This document shows, piece by piece, positions 17,566-25,813 of a DNA stretch of 64,000 bases. Source of the DNA: Roseiarcus sp963823165. Lineage in GTDB: Bacteria; Pseudomonadota; Alphaproteobacteria; Rhizobiales; Beijerinckiaceae. The stretch's first letter is position 1. The number at the start of each line of letters is the position of its first letter. The stretch spans positions 62,001 to 126,000 of the forward strand of contig CAWGKV010000044.1 in NCBI GenBank assembly GCA_963823165.1. Direction: 5' to 3'. The notes under the pieces were generated by a model. The model ran no database searches. It was not told the DNA's origin and worked only from the letters and a program-made list of their open reading frames with translations. Position numbers and translations under genes: made by a program.

Positions 17566-18513
17566 GTGGGAAAGTTGATCCTCCAGCGGTCGATGCTCGG
17601 GATCCTGACGCTTCTCGCCGCGTCGGCGCTCATTTTCATCGGCACCGAAATCCTCCCGGGGGACCTGGCCTCCGCCATCCTGCAGAATCAGGCCACTCCG
17701 GAAAACCTCGCCAAGCTGCGCCTCGAGCTCGGCCTCGACCGCCCGGCGGCGCTCCGCTACTTCCAATGGCTGTTCGGCGCGCTGCAGGGCCATTTCGGCC
17801 ATTCGCTCGCCAACGGCCGCGACGTGCTGGAGGAGATCGGTCCCCGCTTCGCCAACACGATGTTCCTGGCGGCGTACGCAGCGGTCGTGTCTGTCCCGCT
17901 CGCGGTCGGCCTTGGGCTGGCGGCAGCGATCAGGCAGGGCGGTGTGTTCGACCGGCTGGTCAACGTCGTAACGCTGATGACGATCTCGGTCCCGGAATAT
18001 TTCCTTGCCTATCTGTTGATCAAATATGTCGCGGTCGACCTTGGCTGGTTCCCGTCTCTCGCCAACGTGTCTTCGGACACGCCCTTTTTCGATCGGCTGT
18101 ACTACGCGTTCCTGCCGATGCTGACGCTGGTGCTGGTGATCGTCGCCCATATGATGCGGATGACGCGCGCCTCCGTGCTGGCGGTCATGGCGAGCCCCTA
18201 TATCGAAATGGCGATTCTCAAGGGGCTGACCAAGACTCGCATCGTCCTCCGCCACGCGCTTCCGAACGCGCTCGCCCCCATCATCGCGGTGATCGCCCTG
18301 AACCTCGCCTATCTCATCGTCGGCGTCGTCGTGGTCGAGACGGTCTTCGTCTATCCCGGCCTCGGACAGCTGATGGTCGACGAGGTGTCCAAACACGACG
18401 TGCCGGTCGTGCAGGCCTGCGGCCTGATCTTCGCCGCCGCCTTCATCCTCCTCAACATGGTGGCCGACATTCTCTCGATTCTCTCCAATCCGCGTCTGCG
18501 GCAGCCGCGCTGA
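17566..18513 (+). CDS. Dipeptide-type ABC transporter permease, DppB family
   Basis: A 315-residue inner-membrane protein with about six helices. The N-terminus (MGKLILQRSMLGILTLLAASALIFIG, from a GTG start) is the typical first helix of DppB-type permeases, followed by the periplasmic loop with LPGDLASAILQNQATPENLAKLRLELGLDRP. The EAA loop that contacts the ATPase is near PYIEMAILKGLTKTRIVLRHALPNAL. It pairs with the DppC-like permease, which starts 9 bases downstream. Confidence 0.9.
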   Translation: MGKLILQRSMLGILTLLAASALIFIGTEILPGDLASAILQNQATPENLAKLRLELGLDRPAALRYFQWLFGALQGHFGHSLANGRDVLEEIGPRFANTMFLAAYAAVVSVPLAVGLGLAAAIRQGGVFDRLVNVVTLMTISVPEYFLAYLLIKYVAVDLGWFPSLANVSSDTPFFDRLYYAFLPMLTLVLVIVAHMMRMTRASVLAVMASPYIEMAILKGLTKTRIVLRHALPNALAPIIAVIALNLAYLIVGVVVVETVFVYPGLGQLMVDEVSKHDVPVVQACGLIFAAAFILLNMVADILSILSNPRLRQPR

Positions 18514-18522
18514 GGCCGGTCG

Positions 18523-19350
18523 ATGCGCATCTTTGGACACAAGCTCAGCATTCCTGCCCAGATCGGCCTGGCGATTATCGCGCTCAACCTGATTCTGGCG
18601 ATCTTCGCGCCGCTGATCGCGCCCTACGACCAGACGAGTGTGCTGGGCGACGCCTGGGCCGACCCGGACCCGCAGCACTGGCTCGGCCTCGACAATCTCG
18701 GGCGCGATCTCTTGAGCCGGCTCATCTACGGCGCTCGCATGTCGATCGGCCTCTCGCTCGTCATCACGGCGCTGTCGTTCTGCATCGGCATCCTTTCGGG
18801 CTTCGCCGCCGCGGTCGCCGGCGGCTGGGTCGATCAGGCGCTGTCGCGCCTCGTCGACCTTCTGCTGTCGATGCCGACGCTGATCTTCGCCTTCGTAATC
18901 CTGTCGGTTCTCGGCTCAGGGCTACCGGTGCTCATCGTGACGATCGCCATACTCGACTCGACGAAGGTGTTTCGCCTCGCCCGTTCCGTGGCGGTCGGGC
19001 TCGTCAGCCTCGAATTCGTCGAGGCGGCCCGCCTCAGGGGCGAAGGCTGGTGGTGGATCGTCAGCCGCGAGATCCTGCCGAACGCCGTCGCGCCGCTCAC
19101 CGCCGAATTCGGCCTGCGTTTCTGCTTCACTTTTCTGTTCATCGCAGCCCTGAGCTTTCTCGGCCTCGGCGTACAGCCGCCGGCGGCGGACTGGGGCAGC
19201 ATGGTCAAGGACTACCGCGACATGATCAATTTCGGGTCGCCGGCGCCGCTCTATCCCGCCGCCGCCATCGCCATTCTCACTATCGGCGTCAATTTCGTCG
19301 TCGACTGGATGCTGTCGATCCACTCGCGCGGCCAGGGAGAAAGCGCATGA
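18523..19350 (+). CDS. Dipeptide-type ABC transporter permease, DppC family
   Basis: A 275-residue permease. It has the DppC-type N-terminus (helix at about residues 10-30) and the conserved GLDNLGRDLLSRLIYGARMSIG after the first loop, with the EAA loop around LEFVEAARLRGEGWWWIVSREILPNAVAP. It forms the second half of the membrane channel. Its stop codon overlaps the start of the ATPase gene (ATGA), showing translational coupling. Confidence 0.9.
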   Translation: MRIFGHKLSIPAQIGLAIIALNLILAIFAPLIAPYDQTSVLGDAWADPDPQHWLGLDNLGRDLLSRLIYGARMSIGLSLVITALSFCIGILSGFAAAVAGGWVDQALSRLVDLLLSMPTLIFAFVILSVLGSGLPVLIVTIAILDSTKVFRLARSVAVGLVSLEFVEAARLRGEGWWWIVSREILPNAVAPLTAEFGLRFCFTFLFIAALSFLGLGVQPPAADWGSMVKDYRDMINFGSPAPLYPAAAIAILTIGVNFVVDWMLSIHSRGQGESA

Positions 19351-21035
19351 GCCCGGCGACCGACACCGCTCGGAGCGCCAACGACGGCTCGATCGTCCTC
19401 GACGTTCGCGGCATGCGCGTCGCCGTGCGCACCGATCTCGGCGACGGTCCGGTTCTGGTCGACGACGTCTCCCTGCAGCTCAGGCGCGGCGAGGTCATCG
19501 GCCTCATCGGCGAATCCGGCGCCGGCAAATCGACCATCGGCCTCGCCTCGATGGGCTACACGCGCCGCGGCTGCCACATCGTCGGCGGCGACATCATCTT
19601 CGGCGGCGAGGATATCCGGACGATCGGCCCGGACGAACGGCGGGCGCTGCGCGGGCCGAAAATCGCCTACATCGCCCAGAGCGCCGCCGCATCGTTCAAT
19701 CCCGCCCACACGCTGATGGAGCAGGTTTGCGAAGCCTCTGTTCGCCATGGAGTCCTGAGCCCCTCCGAAGCGCGCGCTGCGGCGGTCGGCCTCTTCAGGG
19801 AGCTCGATCTGCCGAGCCCGGAAACGATCGGTGGCCGGTATCCGCACCAGGTCTCGGGCGGGCAGTTGCAGCGCGTGATGGCGGCGATGGCGATGGTCGC
19901 CAAGCCCGACATCCTCATCTTCGACGAACCGACGACTGCGCTCGACGTCACGACGCAGGTCGAATGCCTCGCCGCGTTTCGCAAGCTCATTCGCGAGCAC
20001 GGGACGGCCGCGCTCTACATCACCCACGATCTCGCGGTCGTCGCGCAAATCGCCGACCGGATCATGGTGCTCAGACGCGGCAAGATGGTCGAGTTCGGCG
20101 ACGCCCGGCAGATCCTGCAGGACCCGAAGGAAGAATATACGCGCCGCCTCGTTCGGGAACGGGTCGCGGGCCATGAATTCGTCGACGCCAACACGGCCGC
20201 CGAGACCCCGATCCTCGCCATCGATCACATCACCGCCGACTATCCGGGTAAGCCCAAGGTCATCGACGACGTCACGGTGGAAGTCCGGCGGGGAGACACG
20301 GTCGCCGTGGTCGGGGAGTCGGGCTCCGGCAAATCGACTCTGGCGCGCGTCGTGACCGGGCTCCTGCCTCGCGTCTCGGGAGACGTCCGCTTCAACGGCG
20401 TCAGCTTGCCGCCTCGCCTGCAAAGCCGGACGAAGGACCAGTTGCGCCGGGTGCAGATGATCTATCAGATGCCGGACGTCGCTCTGAATCCCCAGCACAC
20501 GCTGCTCGACACGATCGGCAGGCCCGTCGCCTTCTATTTCAACCGGTCGCGGAGCGAGGTGCGCAAGCGCGTCCTCGAACTCTTGCGGCAAATGGATCTG
20601 CCCGAGACCTTCATCACCCGCAAGACGAGCGAATTGTCCGGCGGCCAGAAGCAGCGCGTGTCGATCGCGCGGGCGCTGGCGGCCGAGCCCGATCTCATCA
20701 TCTGCGACGAAGTGACGTCCGCCCTCGATCAACTTGTCGGCGAGGAAATCTTGCGGCTCCTGAAAAAGCTGCAGGACGAACTGGGGGTCGCCTATCTCTT
20801 CATCACCCACGATCTCGGCACCGTGAGACGGATCGCCAACAAGGTCGCCGTGATGCTCAAGGGCAAGGTCGTCGCGAGCGGAGACACGGCGACCGTCTTC
20901 GCGCCGCCCTACCACCCCTATACGGAGTTGCTGCTATCCTCGGTCCCGGAGATGCGACCGGACTGGCTCGACGAGGTTCTTGCGAAGCGTGCGACAGTGG
21001 CCGCGGCGACAGCGGCGCTTATGCGCGCGCCATGA
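19347..21035 (+). CDS. Fused dipeptide-type ABC transporter ATPase (DppD-DppF)
   Basis: A 562-residue protein with two complete ABC domains. The first has Walker A GESGAGKST, signature VSGGQLQRV and Walker B ILIFDEPTTALD; the second has GESGSGKST, LSGGQKQRV and LIICDEVTSALD. Each ends with the family's C-terminal peptide-transporter extension (HPYTELLLSSVPE in the second). In many bacteria these are two genes; here one polypeptide energises the importer. The frame is open far upstream inside the permease genes, but the ATG overlapping the permease stop, preceded by GGGAGA, is the real start. Confidence 0.92.
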   Translation: MSPATDTARSANDGSIVLDVRGMRVAVRTDLGDGPVLVDDVSLQLRRGEVIGLIGESGAGKSTIGLASMGYTRRGCHIVGGDIIFGGEDIRTIGPDERRALRGPKIAYIAQSAAASFNPAHTLMEQVCEASVRHGVLSPSEARAAAVGLFRELDLPSPETIGGRYPHQVSGGQLQRVMAAMAMVAKPDILIFDEPTTALDVTTQVECLAAFRKLIREHGTAALYITHDLAVVAQIADRIMVLRRGKMVEFGDARQILQDPKEEYTRRLVRERVAGHEFVDANTAAETPILAIDHITADYPGKPKVIDDVTVEVRRGDTVAVVGESGSGKSTLARVVTGLLPRVSGDVRFNGVSLPPRLQSRTKDQLRRVQMIYQMPDVALNPQHTLLDTIGRPVAFYFNRSRSEVRKRVLELLRQMDLPETFITRKTSELSGGQKQRVSIARALAAEPDLIICDEVTSALDQLVGEEILRLLKKLQDELGVAYLFITHDLGTVRRIANKVAVMLKGKVVASGDTATVFAPPYHPYTELLLSSVPEMRPDWLDEVLAKRATVAAATAALMRAP

Positions 21036-21228
21036 GCGGCGGCAGACGACATGACGATCGCGTGAAATATAGCGCTGCCCCTTGCCGCGTCGGAAAATCG
21101 TTTCTATACCCGCCCGCGACGCCGGAGGACTGCCCAGGCGCGCGTCCGAGCGACGGCGCACTCGGCCCGTTCATTGCATGGTTGGAAGCGCCGACATACC
21201 GTTAGGCGGCAGGAGAGGATGATTCTGA

Positions 21229-23493
21229 ATGCGCGCGCCGGGCGGTCCCCGTCTGTTGCTGCGGCGGCTCCGCGAGGTCATGGCGGAGCCCGTCACCGCA
21301 CAGGCGCGCCTCGACCGCATCGTCGTCCTGATCGCCTCCAACATGGTGGCGGAGGTGTGCTCTCTCTACGTCGTGCGGGCCGACGGCGCGATGGAGCTGT
21401 TTGCGACCGAGGGGCTCAATCGTGAAGCCGTCCACCTGACCACGATGGAGCCGGGCGAGGGCCTCGTCGGCTTGATCGCCTCGAGCGCCGAGCCGCTGGC
21501 GCTGTCCGACGCCCAGCACCATCCGGCGTTCTCCTACAAGCCCGAGACGGGCGAAGAGATCTATCAGTCGTTCCTCGGCGTGCCTGTGCTGCGCAGCGGC
21601 GCGACGATCGGCGTACTGGTCGTACAAAACCGCGCGCGGCGCACCTATTCGGAAGAAGAGGTGGAGGCGCTCCAGACCACCGCCATGCTGCTTGCCGAGA
21701 TGATCGCCTCGGGCGAGCTTCAAGGCATCGCCGCGCAGGGCGCGCCGATCGCAATTCGGCGGCCGATGTCGCTCAAGGGGCGAGGCATCGCCGACGGCCT
21801 CGGTCTCGGGCATGTCGTCATGCATCAGCCGCGCGTGGCTGTGTCGAAGATCGTCGCCGACGACGTGGACTCGGAACTGCAGCGGCTCGAAAAGGCGATC
21901 GGCGCGATGCGCGCCTCGGTCGACGACCTCATCGACCGCACCGACGACGGCATGTCCGGCGAGCACCGCGACGTGCTGGAGGCCTTCCGCATGATCGCGC
22001 ACGACCGGGGCTGGTTGCGCCGGCTGCGCGAGGCGGTCAGCTCTGGCCTGACCGCCGAAGCGGCGGTCGAGCGGGTCCAAAATGACGCGCGGGCCAAGCT
22101 GCAGCGGCAGACCGATCCTTATCTTCGCGACCGCTTGCACGATCTGACCGACATCGCCAACCGCCTCCTGCATCAGCTCGCCGGCCAGAGCCTCGTCCTC
22201 CTGCCCGACGAGCTGCCGGAGAGCGCGATTCTGGTCGCCCGCTCGATGGGCCCGGCGGCGCTGCTCGACTACGACCGGGCCCGCCTGCGCGGCATCGTGC
22301 TCGAGGAGGCGGGCGCCTCGAGCCATATCGCCATCGTTGCGCGCGCTCTCGCGCTGCCGGCGGTCAGCGACATCCCCAACATTTCCGAAATCGTCGAGCA
22401 TGGCGACGCGATCATCGTCGACGGCGACGCCGGCGAGGTCCATTTGCGTCCGCCGCCGGACGTCGAGGCCGCCTACGCCGAAAAGGCCCGGATGCGCGCG
22501 CGGAAGCAGGCGCAGTATCGGGCGCTGCGCGAGCTGCCGACCGTCACTTTGGACGGCGTGCCGATCGGGCTGCACATGAACGCCGGCCTGCTGGTCGACA
22601 TGCCGCATCTGGCTGAAACGGGCGCGAAGTCGATCGGCCTCTTCCGGACCGAACTGCAATTCATGCTCGTCTCGCGCTTCCCGAGGCCGAACGCGCAGGA
22701 AAAGCTCTACCGGGCCATTCTCGAAGCGGCCGGCGATCGTCCCGTGACGTTCCGCACCCTCGATATCGGCGGGGACAAGCTGCTTCCCTACATGAAGGGT
22801 TTGGAAGAGGAGAATCCGGCGCTCGGCTGGCGAGCGCTTCGGATCGGGCTTGACCGCCCAGCTCTCTTGCGCATGCAGTTTCGAGCCTTCATTCGCGCCA
22901 CGGCAGGCGCCGATCTGCGGGTCATGACGCCGATGGTGTCGACGGTCGAGGAGTTCAAGACCGCGCGCGCTCTGTTCGATCGTGAGCTGGCGTGGAACGC
23001 CGCCCATGGCCACGAGCCGCCGCGGTCGGTCAACCTCGGCGTCATGGTCGAGGTGCCGTCGCTGCTTTGGCAGATTGACGAAATCGCCGCCTGCGCCGAT
23101 TTCCTGTCGGTCGGCTCGAACGATCTGATGCAATACCTTTACGCCGTCGATCGCGACAACCGGCGTGTGGCCAACCGCTTCGATCCGCTGAGCGTCGGGT
23201 TCTTAAGGGCTCTGAGAACCATCGCCCAGGCCGGATTGCGCGCCGGGACCCCCGTCACGCTGTGCGGCGAGATCGGGGGGCGGCCGCTCGAAGCGATGGC
23301 CCTGATGGCGATCGGCTATCGGGACCTTTCGATGTCTGCGACCTCGATCGGACCGGTCAAGGCGATGACGCTTTCGCTGAAGGTTCTTGAAATCGCCCGC
23401 GAGGTCGAGGAGATGTTGACGGAGGGCCGAGACGAGGCATCGCTGCGGGCGCCGCTGCTGGCGCTGGCCGGTCGTTTCAACGTGCGCATCTAG
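21229..23493 (+). CDS. ptsP: Phosphoenolpyruvate-protein phosphotransferase PtsP (EI-Ntr)
   Basis: A 754-residue enzyme I of the nitrogen-related phosphotransferase system. Residues 1-165 form a GAF domain; the phospho-histidine domain has EEAGASSHIAIVARALALP, with the histidine that takes phosphate from PEP; the C-terminal PEP-binding barrel has GLFRTELQFMLVSRFP, TFRTLDIGGDKLLPY, FLSVGSNDLMQYLYAVDRDN and TLCGEIGGRPLEA with the catalytic cysteine. It passes phosphate to NPr and EIIA-Ntr, which control potassium, nitrogen and carbon responses. Those partners are not in the window. It is alone here, with no obvious operon link. Confidence 0.95.
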   Translation: MRAPGGPRLLLRRLREVMAEPVTAQARLDRIVVLIASNMVAEVCSLYVVRADGAMELFATEGLNREAVHLTTMEPGEGLVGLIASSAEPLALSDAQHHPAFSYKPETGEEIYQSFLGVPVLRSGATIGVLVVQNRARRTYSEEEVEALQTTAMLLAEMIASGELQGIAAQGAPIAIRRPMSLKGRGIADGLGLGHVVMHQPRVAVSKIVADDVDSELQRLEKAIGAMRASVDDLIDRTDDGMSGEHRDVLEAFRMIAHDRGWLRRLREAVSSGLTAEAAVERVQNDARAKLQRQTDPYLRDRLHDLTDIANRLLHQLAGQSLVLLPDELPESAILVARSMGPAALLDYDRARLRGIVLEEAGASSHIAIVARALALPAVSDIPNISEIVEHGDAIIVDGDAGEVHLRPPPDVEAAYAEKARMRARKQAQYRALRELPTVTLDGVPIGLHMNAGLLVDMPHLAETGAKSIGLFRTELQFMLVSRFPRPNAQEKLYRAILEAAGDRPVTFRTLDIGGDKLLPYMKGLEEENPALGWRALRIGLDRPALLRMQFRAFIRATAGADLRVMTPMVSTVEEFKTARALFDRELAWNAAHGHEPPRSVNLGVMVEVPSLLWQIDEIAACADFLSVGSNDLMQYLYAVDRDNRRVANRFDPLSVGFLRALRTIAQAGLRAGTPVTLCGEIGGRPLEAMALMAIGYRDLSMSATSIGPVKAMTLSLKVLEIAREVEEMLTEGRDEASLRAPLLALAGRFNVRI

Positions 23494-23576
23494 ACTTAGG
23501 CCTAGTCGCCAGCGTCAACGAATTGGTGGTGATTTTCTGAATCTCTGTCGCCGGGCGAGCAGCGACGGTGTGATTC

Positions 23577-23640
23577 GTGGCCAAGAAGGAAATTGCGGTC
23601 GAGAAGTACGTGGCCAATCTGAGCGTCGAGGATGTGCCGA
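23577..23640 (+). mobile_element. Possible N-terminal scrap of an IS630-type transposase
   Basis: From a GTG, the reading MAKKEIAVEKYVANLSVED resembles the first residues of IS630-family transposases (MARKEI.VKKYVVRLS.EER). Homology stops after about 19 residues. The surrounding 435-base gap between ptsP and fixK shows no other gene. Short match, so low confidence. Confidence 0.35.
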
Positions 23641-23929
23641 CATCCCCGCACTCCGTCGGTGATGACTTTCGAGTCGCAAACCAAAACTATCTCCTTGATT
23701 ACTCAAGGCCAACGGGGAACTTCAATTTCTTGACGCCGAATCCAGGTCGGCGCCTGTTTGACCAGTTTTGGCCCGCAACGCGGGTCGCATGTGTGAAGAG
23801 AGAAGGGAGCATCCGGTCGTCTTGTCGAGGCCAATCGCGCTGAAACCTTGGTTGCCGCGACCTCGCGTGGGAACAGGCGGTCCCGACCGCCGTCTCCACC
23901 GCTGAGGGATGGTCTCGGCGCCTCGATTG

Positions 23930-24610
23930 TCATAGATCCATCGCGGCGAGGCGGCCTTTATTGAGAAGCGTAAACTGGCGCGGTCCGGAAAAGATGAGCA
24001 CTCCCCACTCGTTTAACTCCGACAAGGCCCGCGAGACAGTCTCGATCGTGAGGCCCAGATAGTCGGCGATGTCCCTCCGAGGCATCGGCAACTCGACCAT
24101 ATCGACCTTCGCGAGCCGGCGATCCATTTCAAGAACGAAGTTCGCTACTCGTTCGGCGGCGGTCTTGCGCCCCAGGAGCATCATGCGGCTCTCGGCATGT
24201 CGCAGATCGGAGGCGGTCGTCGTCCACAGGCTGCAGGCGATCTTTGCGTCGTTTTGGGCCGCCTTCTCCAGCGTGCGGCGCTTCAAAATGCGCGCCGTGG
24301 TGTCGACGACGGCCTCGGCGGTCCAAGTGTGCTCGGCGCCGCATTCCAGGCCGAACACGTCGCCAGGAAGGTGAAAAGCCCCGATTTGCCTCCGTCCGTC
24401 GTTTAGGACCTTGAACGTCCGAACCGCGCCGTAAACCACCTGATAGACGTATTCGGCCGGCTCGCATTCGCCGTAGATCTCCGTGTCGCCGGGATAGGAA
24501 TGCTCGCTCGCGACAAGAGCGGGCCGATCGCCGAAGAATGGGAATTTGTCGGAGCGCGCCGGCGGGGCGAAAGGCAGAGCGATCTGATTGGCGATGGTCT
24601 CATGTAACAT
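23930..24610 (-). CDS. fixK: Crp/Fnr-family regulator, FixK-like
   Basis: A 226-residue regulator with a cyclic-nucleotide-binding fold (residues ~30-130; YQVVYGAVRTFKVLNDGRRQIGAFHLPGDVFG) and a C-terminal helix-turn-helix (MPRRDIADYLGLTIETVSRALSELNEWG). The recognition helix ETVSRALSELN is of the FNR/FixK type that reads TTGA-N6-TCAA sites. It lacks the N-terminal cysteine cluster of FNR, so it does not sense oxygen through an iron-sulfur cluster; control through FixLJ is expected. AAGGAG lies upstream of the ATG. Order fixL, fixJ, single-domain regulator, fixK matches the Bradyrhizobium fixK2 region. It probably controls microaerobic genes elsewhere. Confidence 0.85.
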   Translation of the reverse strand: MLHETIANQIALPFAPPARSDKFPFFGDRPALVASEHSYPGDTEIYGECEPAEYVYQVVYGAVRTFKVLNDGRRQIGAFHLPGDVFGLECGAEHTWTAEAVVDTTARILKRRTLEKAAQNDAKIACSLWTTTASDLRHAESRMMLLGRKTAAERVANFVLEMDRRLAKVDMVELPMPRRDIADYLGLTIETVSRALSELNEWGVLIFSGPRQFTLLNKGRLAAMDL

Positions 24611-24697
24611 TGTTCTTCATCTCCTTACCGGCGATGAAGCGACGCTAGGCGGATCCGCCCTGCGGCGAAATTTCGGTCGATGACTTAAGGGCCGCCG

Positions 24698-24713
24698 CCT
24701 AAGGGAAATTACG
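24698..24713 (-). promoter_or_regulatory. Possible FixJ binding site upstream of fixK
   Basis: On the coding strand CGTAATTTCCCTTAGG lies about 90-100 bases before the fixK start. It resembles, from memory, the GTAATTTCCCTTA core reported in FixJ-activated fixK promoters. Spacing fits an activator site, but the match has not been scored against a model. Confidence 0.4.
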
Positions 24714-24722
24714 GAGGTCGGG

Positions 24723-25106
24723 TCAAGCCGCTCCCGCCTCACGCAGCGCGTCCTGCACATGCGCGATCAGGCTGACCTCGATATGCGGCTTCAGCACGAC
24801 ATGCAATATGCCGGAGGCGGCGGCCTTCGCGGCGGCGTTTTCGTAGGCGGTAATGAGAACGACCGGGGCCTCGACGTGTCGGGCGCGCAATCTGCGAACC
24901 AGCTCCAACCCGTTCATTCCCGTCATTTTGTAATCGATGACGAGGCAATCGCCAGGCTCAGGCAAGTCGGATTCGAGCAAAGCCTGGCCGTCGGCGAAGG
25001 TCTTCACCTTGAACCCTTCCGCCTCCAAAAGGAACCGCAGCGAAACCAGCACGTCGGGATCATCGTCCGCGACATACACGGTGGCCGCAAATGGCTTCCT
25101 ATCCAT
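24723..25106 (-). CDS. Single-domain response regulator
   Basis: A 127-residue receiver domain without an output domain. The acidic pair is VADDDPD, the phospho-acceptor Asp is in CLVIDYKMTGMNGLEL, the threonine in VVLITAY, and the conserved lysine in HVVLKPH. A longer frame begins at a TTG overlapping the fixJ stop, but the ATG gives a clean receiver start. A perfect FNR/FixK box lies 80-93 bases upstream, suggesting feedback control by the adjacent fixK product. Position between fixJ and fixK parallels the extra regulator gene beside fixK2 in Bradyrhizobium. It may modulate phosphate flow from the FixL-like kinase; that is inference. Confidence 0.85.
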   Translation of the reverse strand: MDRKPFAATVYVADDDPDVLVSLRFLLEAEGFKVKTFADGQALLESDLPEPGDCLVIDYKMTGMNGLELVRRLRARHVEAPVVLITAYENAAAKAAASGILHVVLKPHIEVSLIAHVQDALREAGAA

Positions 25107-25185
25107 GGAACATCCGTACCCGGAATGGGCCTCGGGCAGAGAAATCGGCCCGGAGGATGGATAGGCCCGATCGGCCCTGTCGATA

Positions 25186-25199
25186 TTGACATAAGTCAA
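25186..25199. promoter_or_regulatory. FNR/FixK box (anaerobox)
   Basis: TTGAC-ATAA-GTCAA is a perfect inverted repeat matching the TTGAY-N4-RTCAA consensus of FNR and FixK proteins. It overlaps the last codons and stop of fixJ and precedes the single-domain regulator by about 80 bases. A FixK dimer bound here would be well placed for activation of that gene. Confidence 0.75.
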
Positions 25200-25813
25200 T
25201 CCTTCAGAACGCCGGCGCGCACCGCGAGGCGGACGAGTTCGGACAGGCTGGCGGCTTGCAGCTTCGTCATCACGTTATCCCGGTAGACCTCGACGGTGCG
25301 GGGGCTGATGCTAAGATCGCGAGCGATCGTCTTGTTGGAAAGGCCGGCGACAAGCCCCTCCATGACCTGACGTTCCCGCGGACTAAGAGCGGCGACGCGG
25401 GAGGCGATTTGCGTTGCTGCCGCTTCCGCTTTCGCCCTATCCGTCGTGTTCGCCACAGCAGCGCGGATTGCGTCGACGAGGCGTTCGTCTTCAAAAGGTT
25501 TTTCGAGGAAATCGATCGCGCCGAGTTTCATCGCCTGGACCGCAAGTGGAATCTCGCCGTGTGCAGTGATGACGATCACCGAAAGCGCCGGCTTGGCTCG
25601 CTTGACGCGCCTCAAGAGCTCGATACCGTCGATGCCGGGCATCCGGACGTCGGTGACGACGCATCCCGATTCAATTCCCGGCAGCGCCTCGAGGAAACTC
25701 GAGGCGGTTTCGAACGCAACGACCGTGAACCCGGCTGCGTCGAGGAGAAAGGCGAGCAACTCGCGCATGGCGACGTCGTCATCGACGGCGTAGACGACCG
25801 CCCTGTCAGCCAT
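25196..25813 (-). CDS. fixJ: Response regulator FixJ-like (LuxR-type output)
   Basis: A 205-residue two-domain regulator. The receiver (residues 1-120) has VYAVDDDVAMRELL, the phospho-acceptor Asp in GCVVTDVRMPGIDGIELL and the lysine in LEKPFEDERL. The C-terminal LuxR/FixJ helix-turn-helix is LSPRERQVMEGLVAGLSNKTIARDLSISPRTVEVYRDNVMTKL. Phosphorylated FixJ activates fixK and related promoters. The ATG overlaps the end of the kinase gene by 8 bases, giving tight coupling of the pair. Confidence 0.92.
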   Translation of the reverse strand: MADRAVVYAVDDDVAMRELLAFLLDAAGFTVVAFETASSFLEALPGIESGCVVTDVRMPGIDGIELLRRVKRAKPALSVIVITAHGEIPLAVQAMKLGAIDFLEKPFEDERLVDAIRAAVANTTDRAKAEAAATQIASRVAALSPRERQVMEGLVAGLSNKTIARDLSISPRTVEVYRDNVMTKLQAASLSELVRLAVRAGVLKD

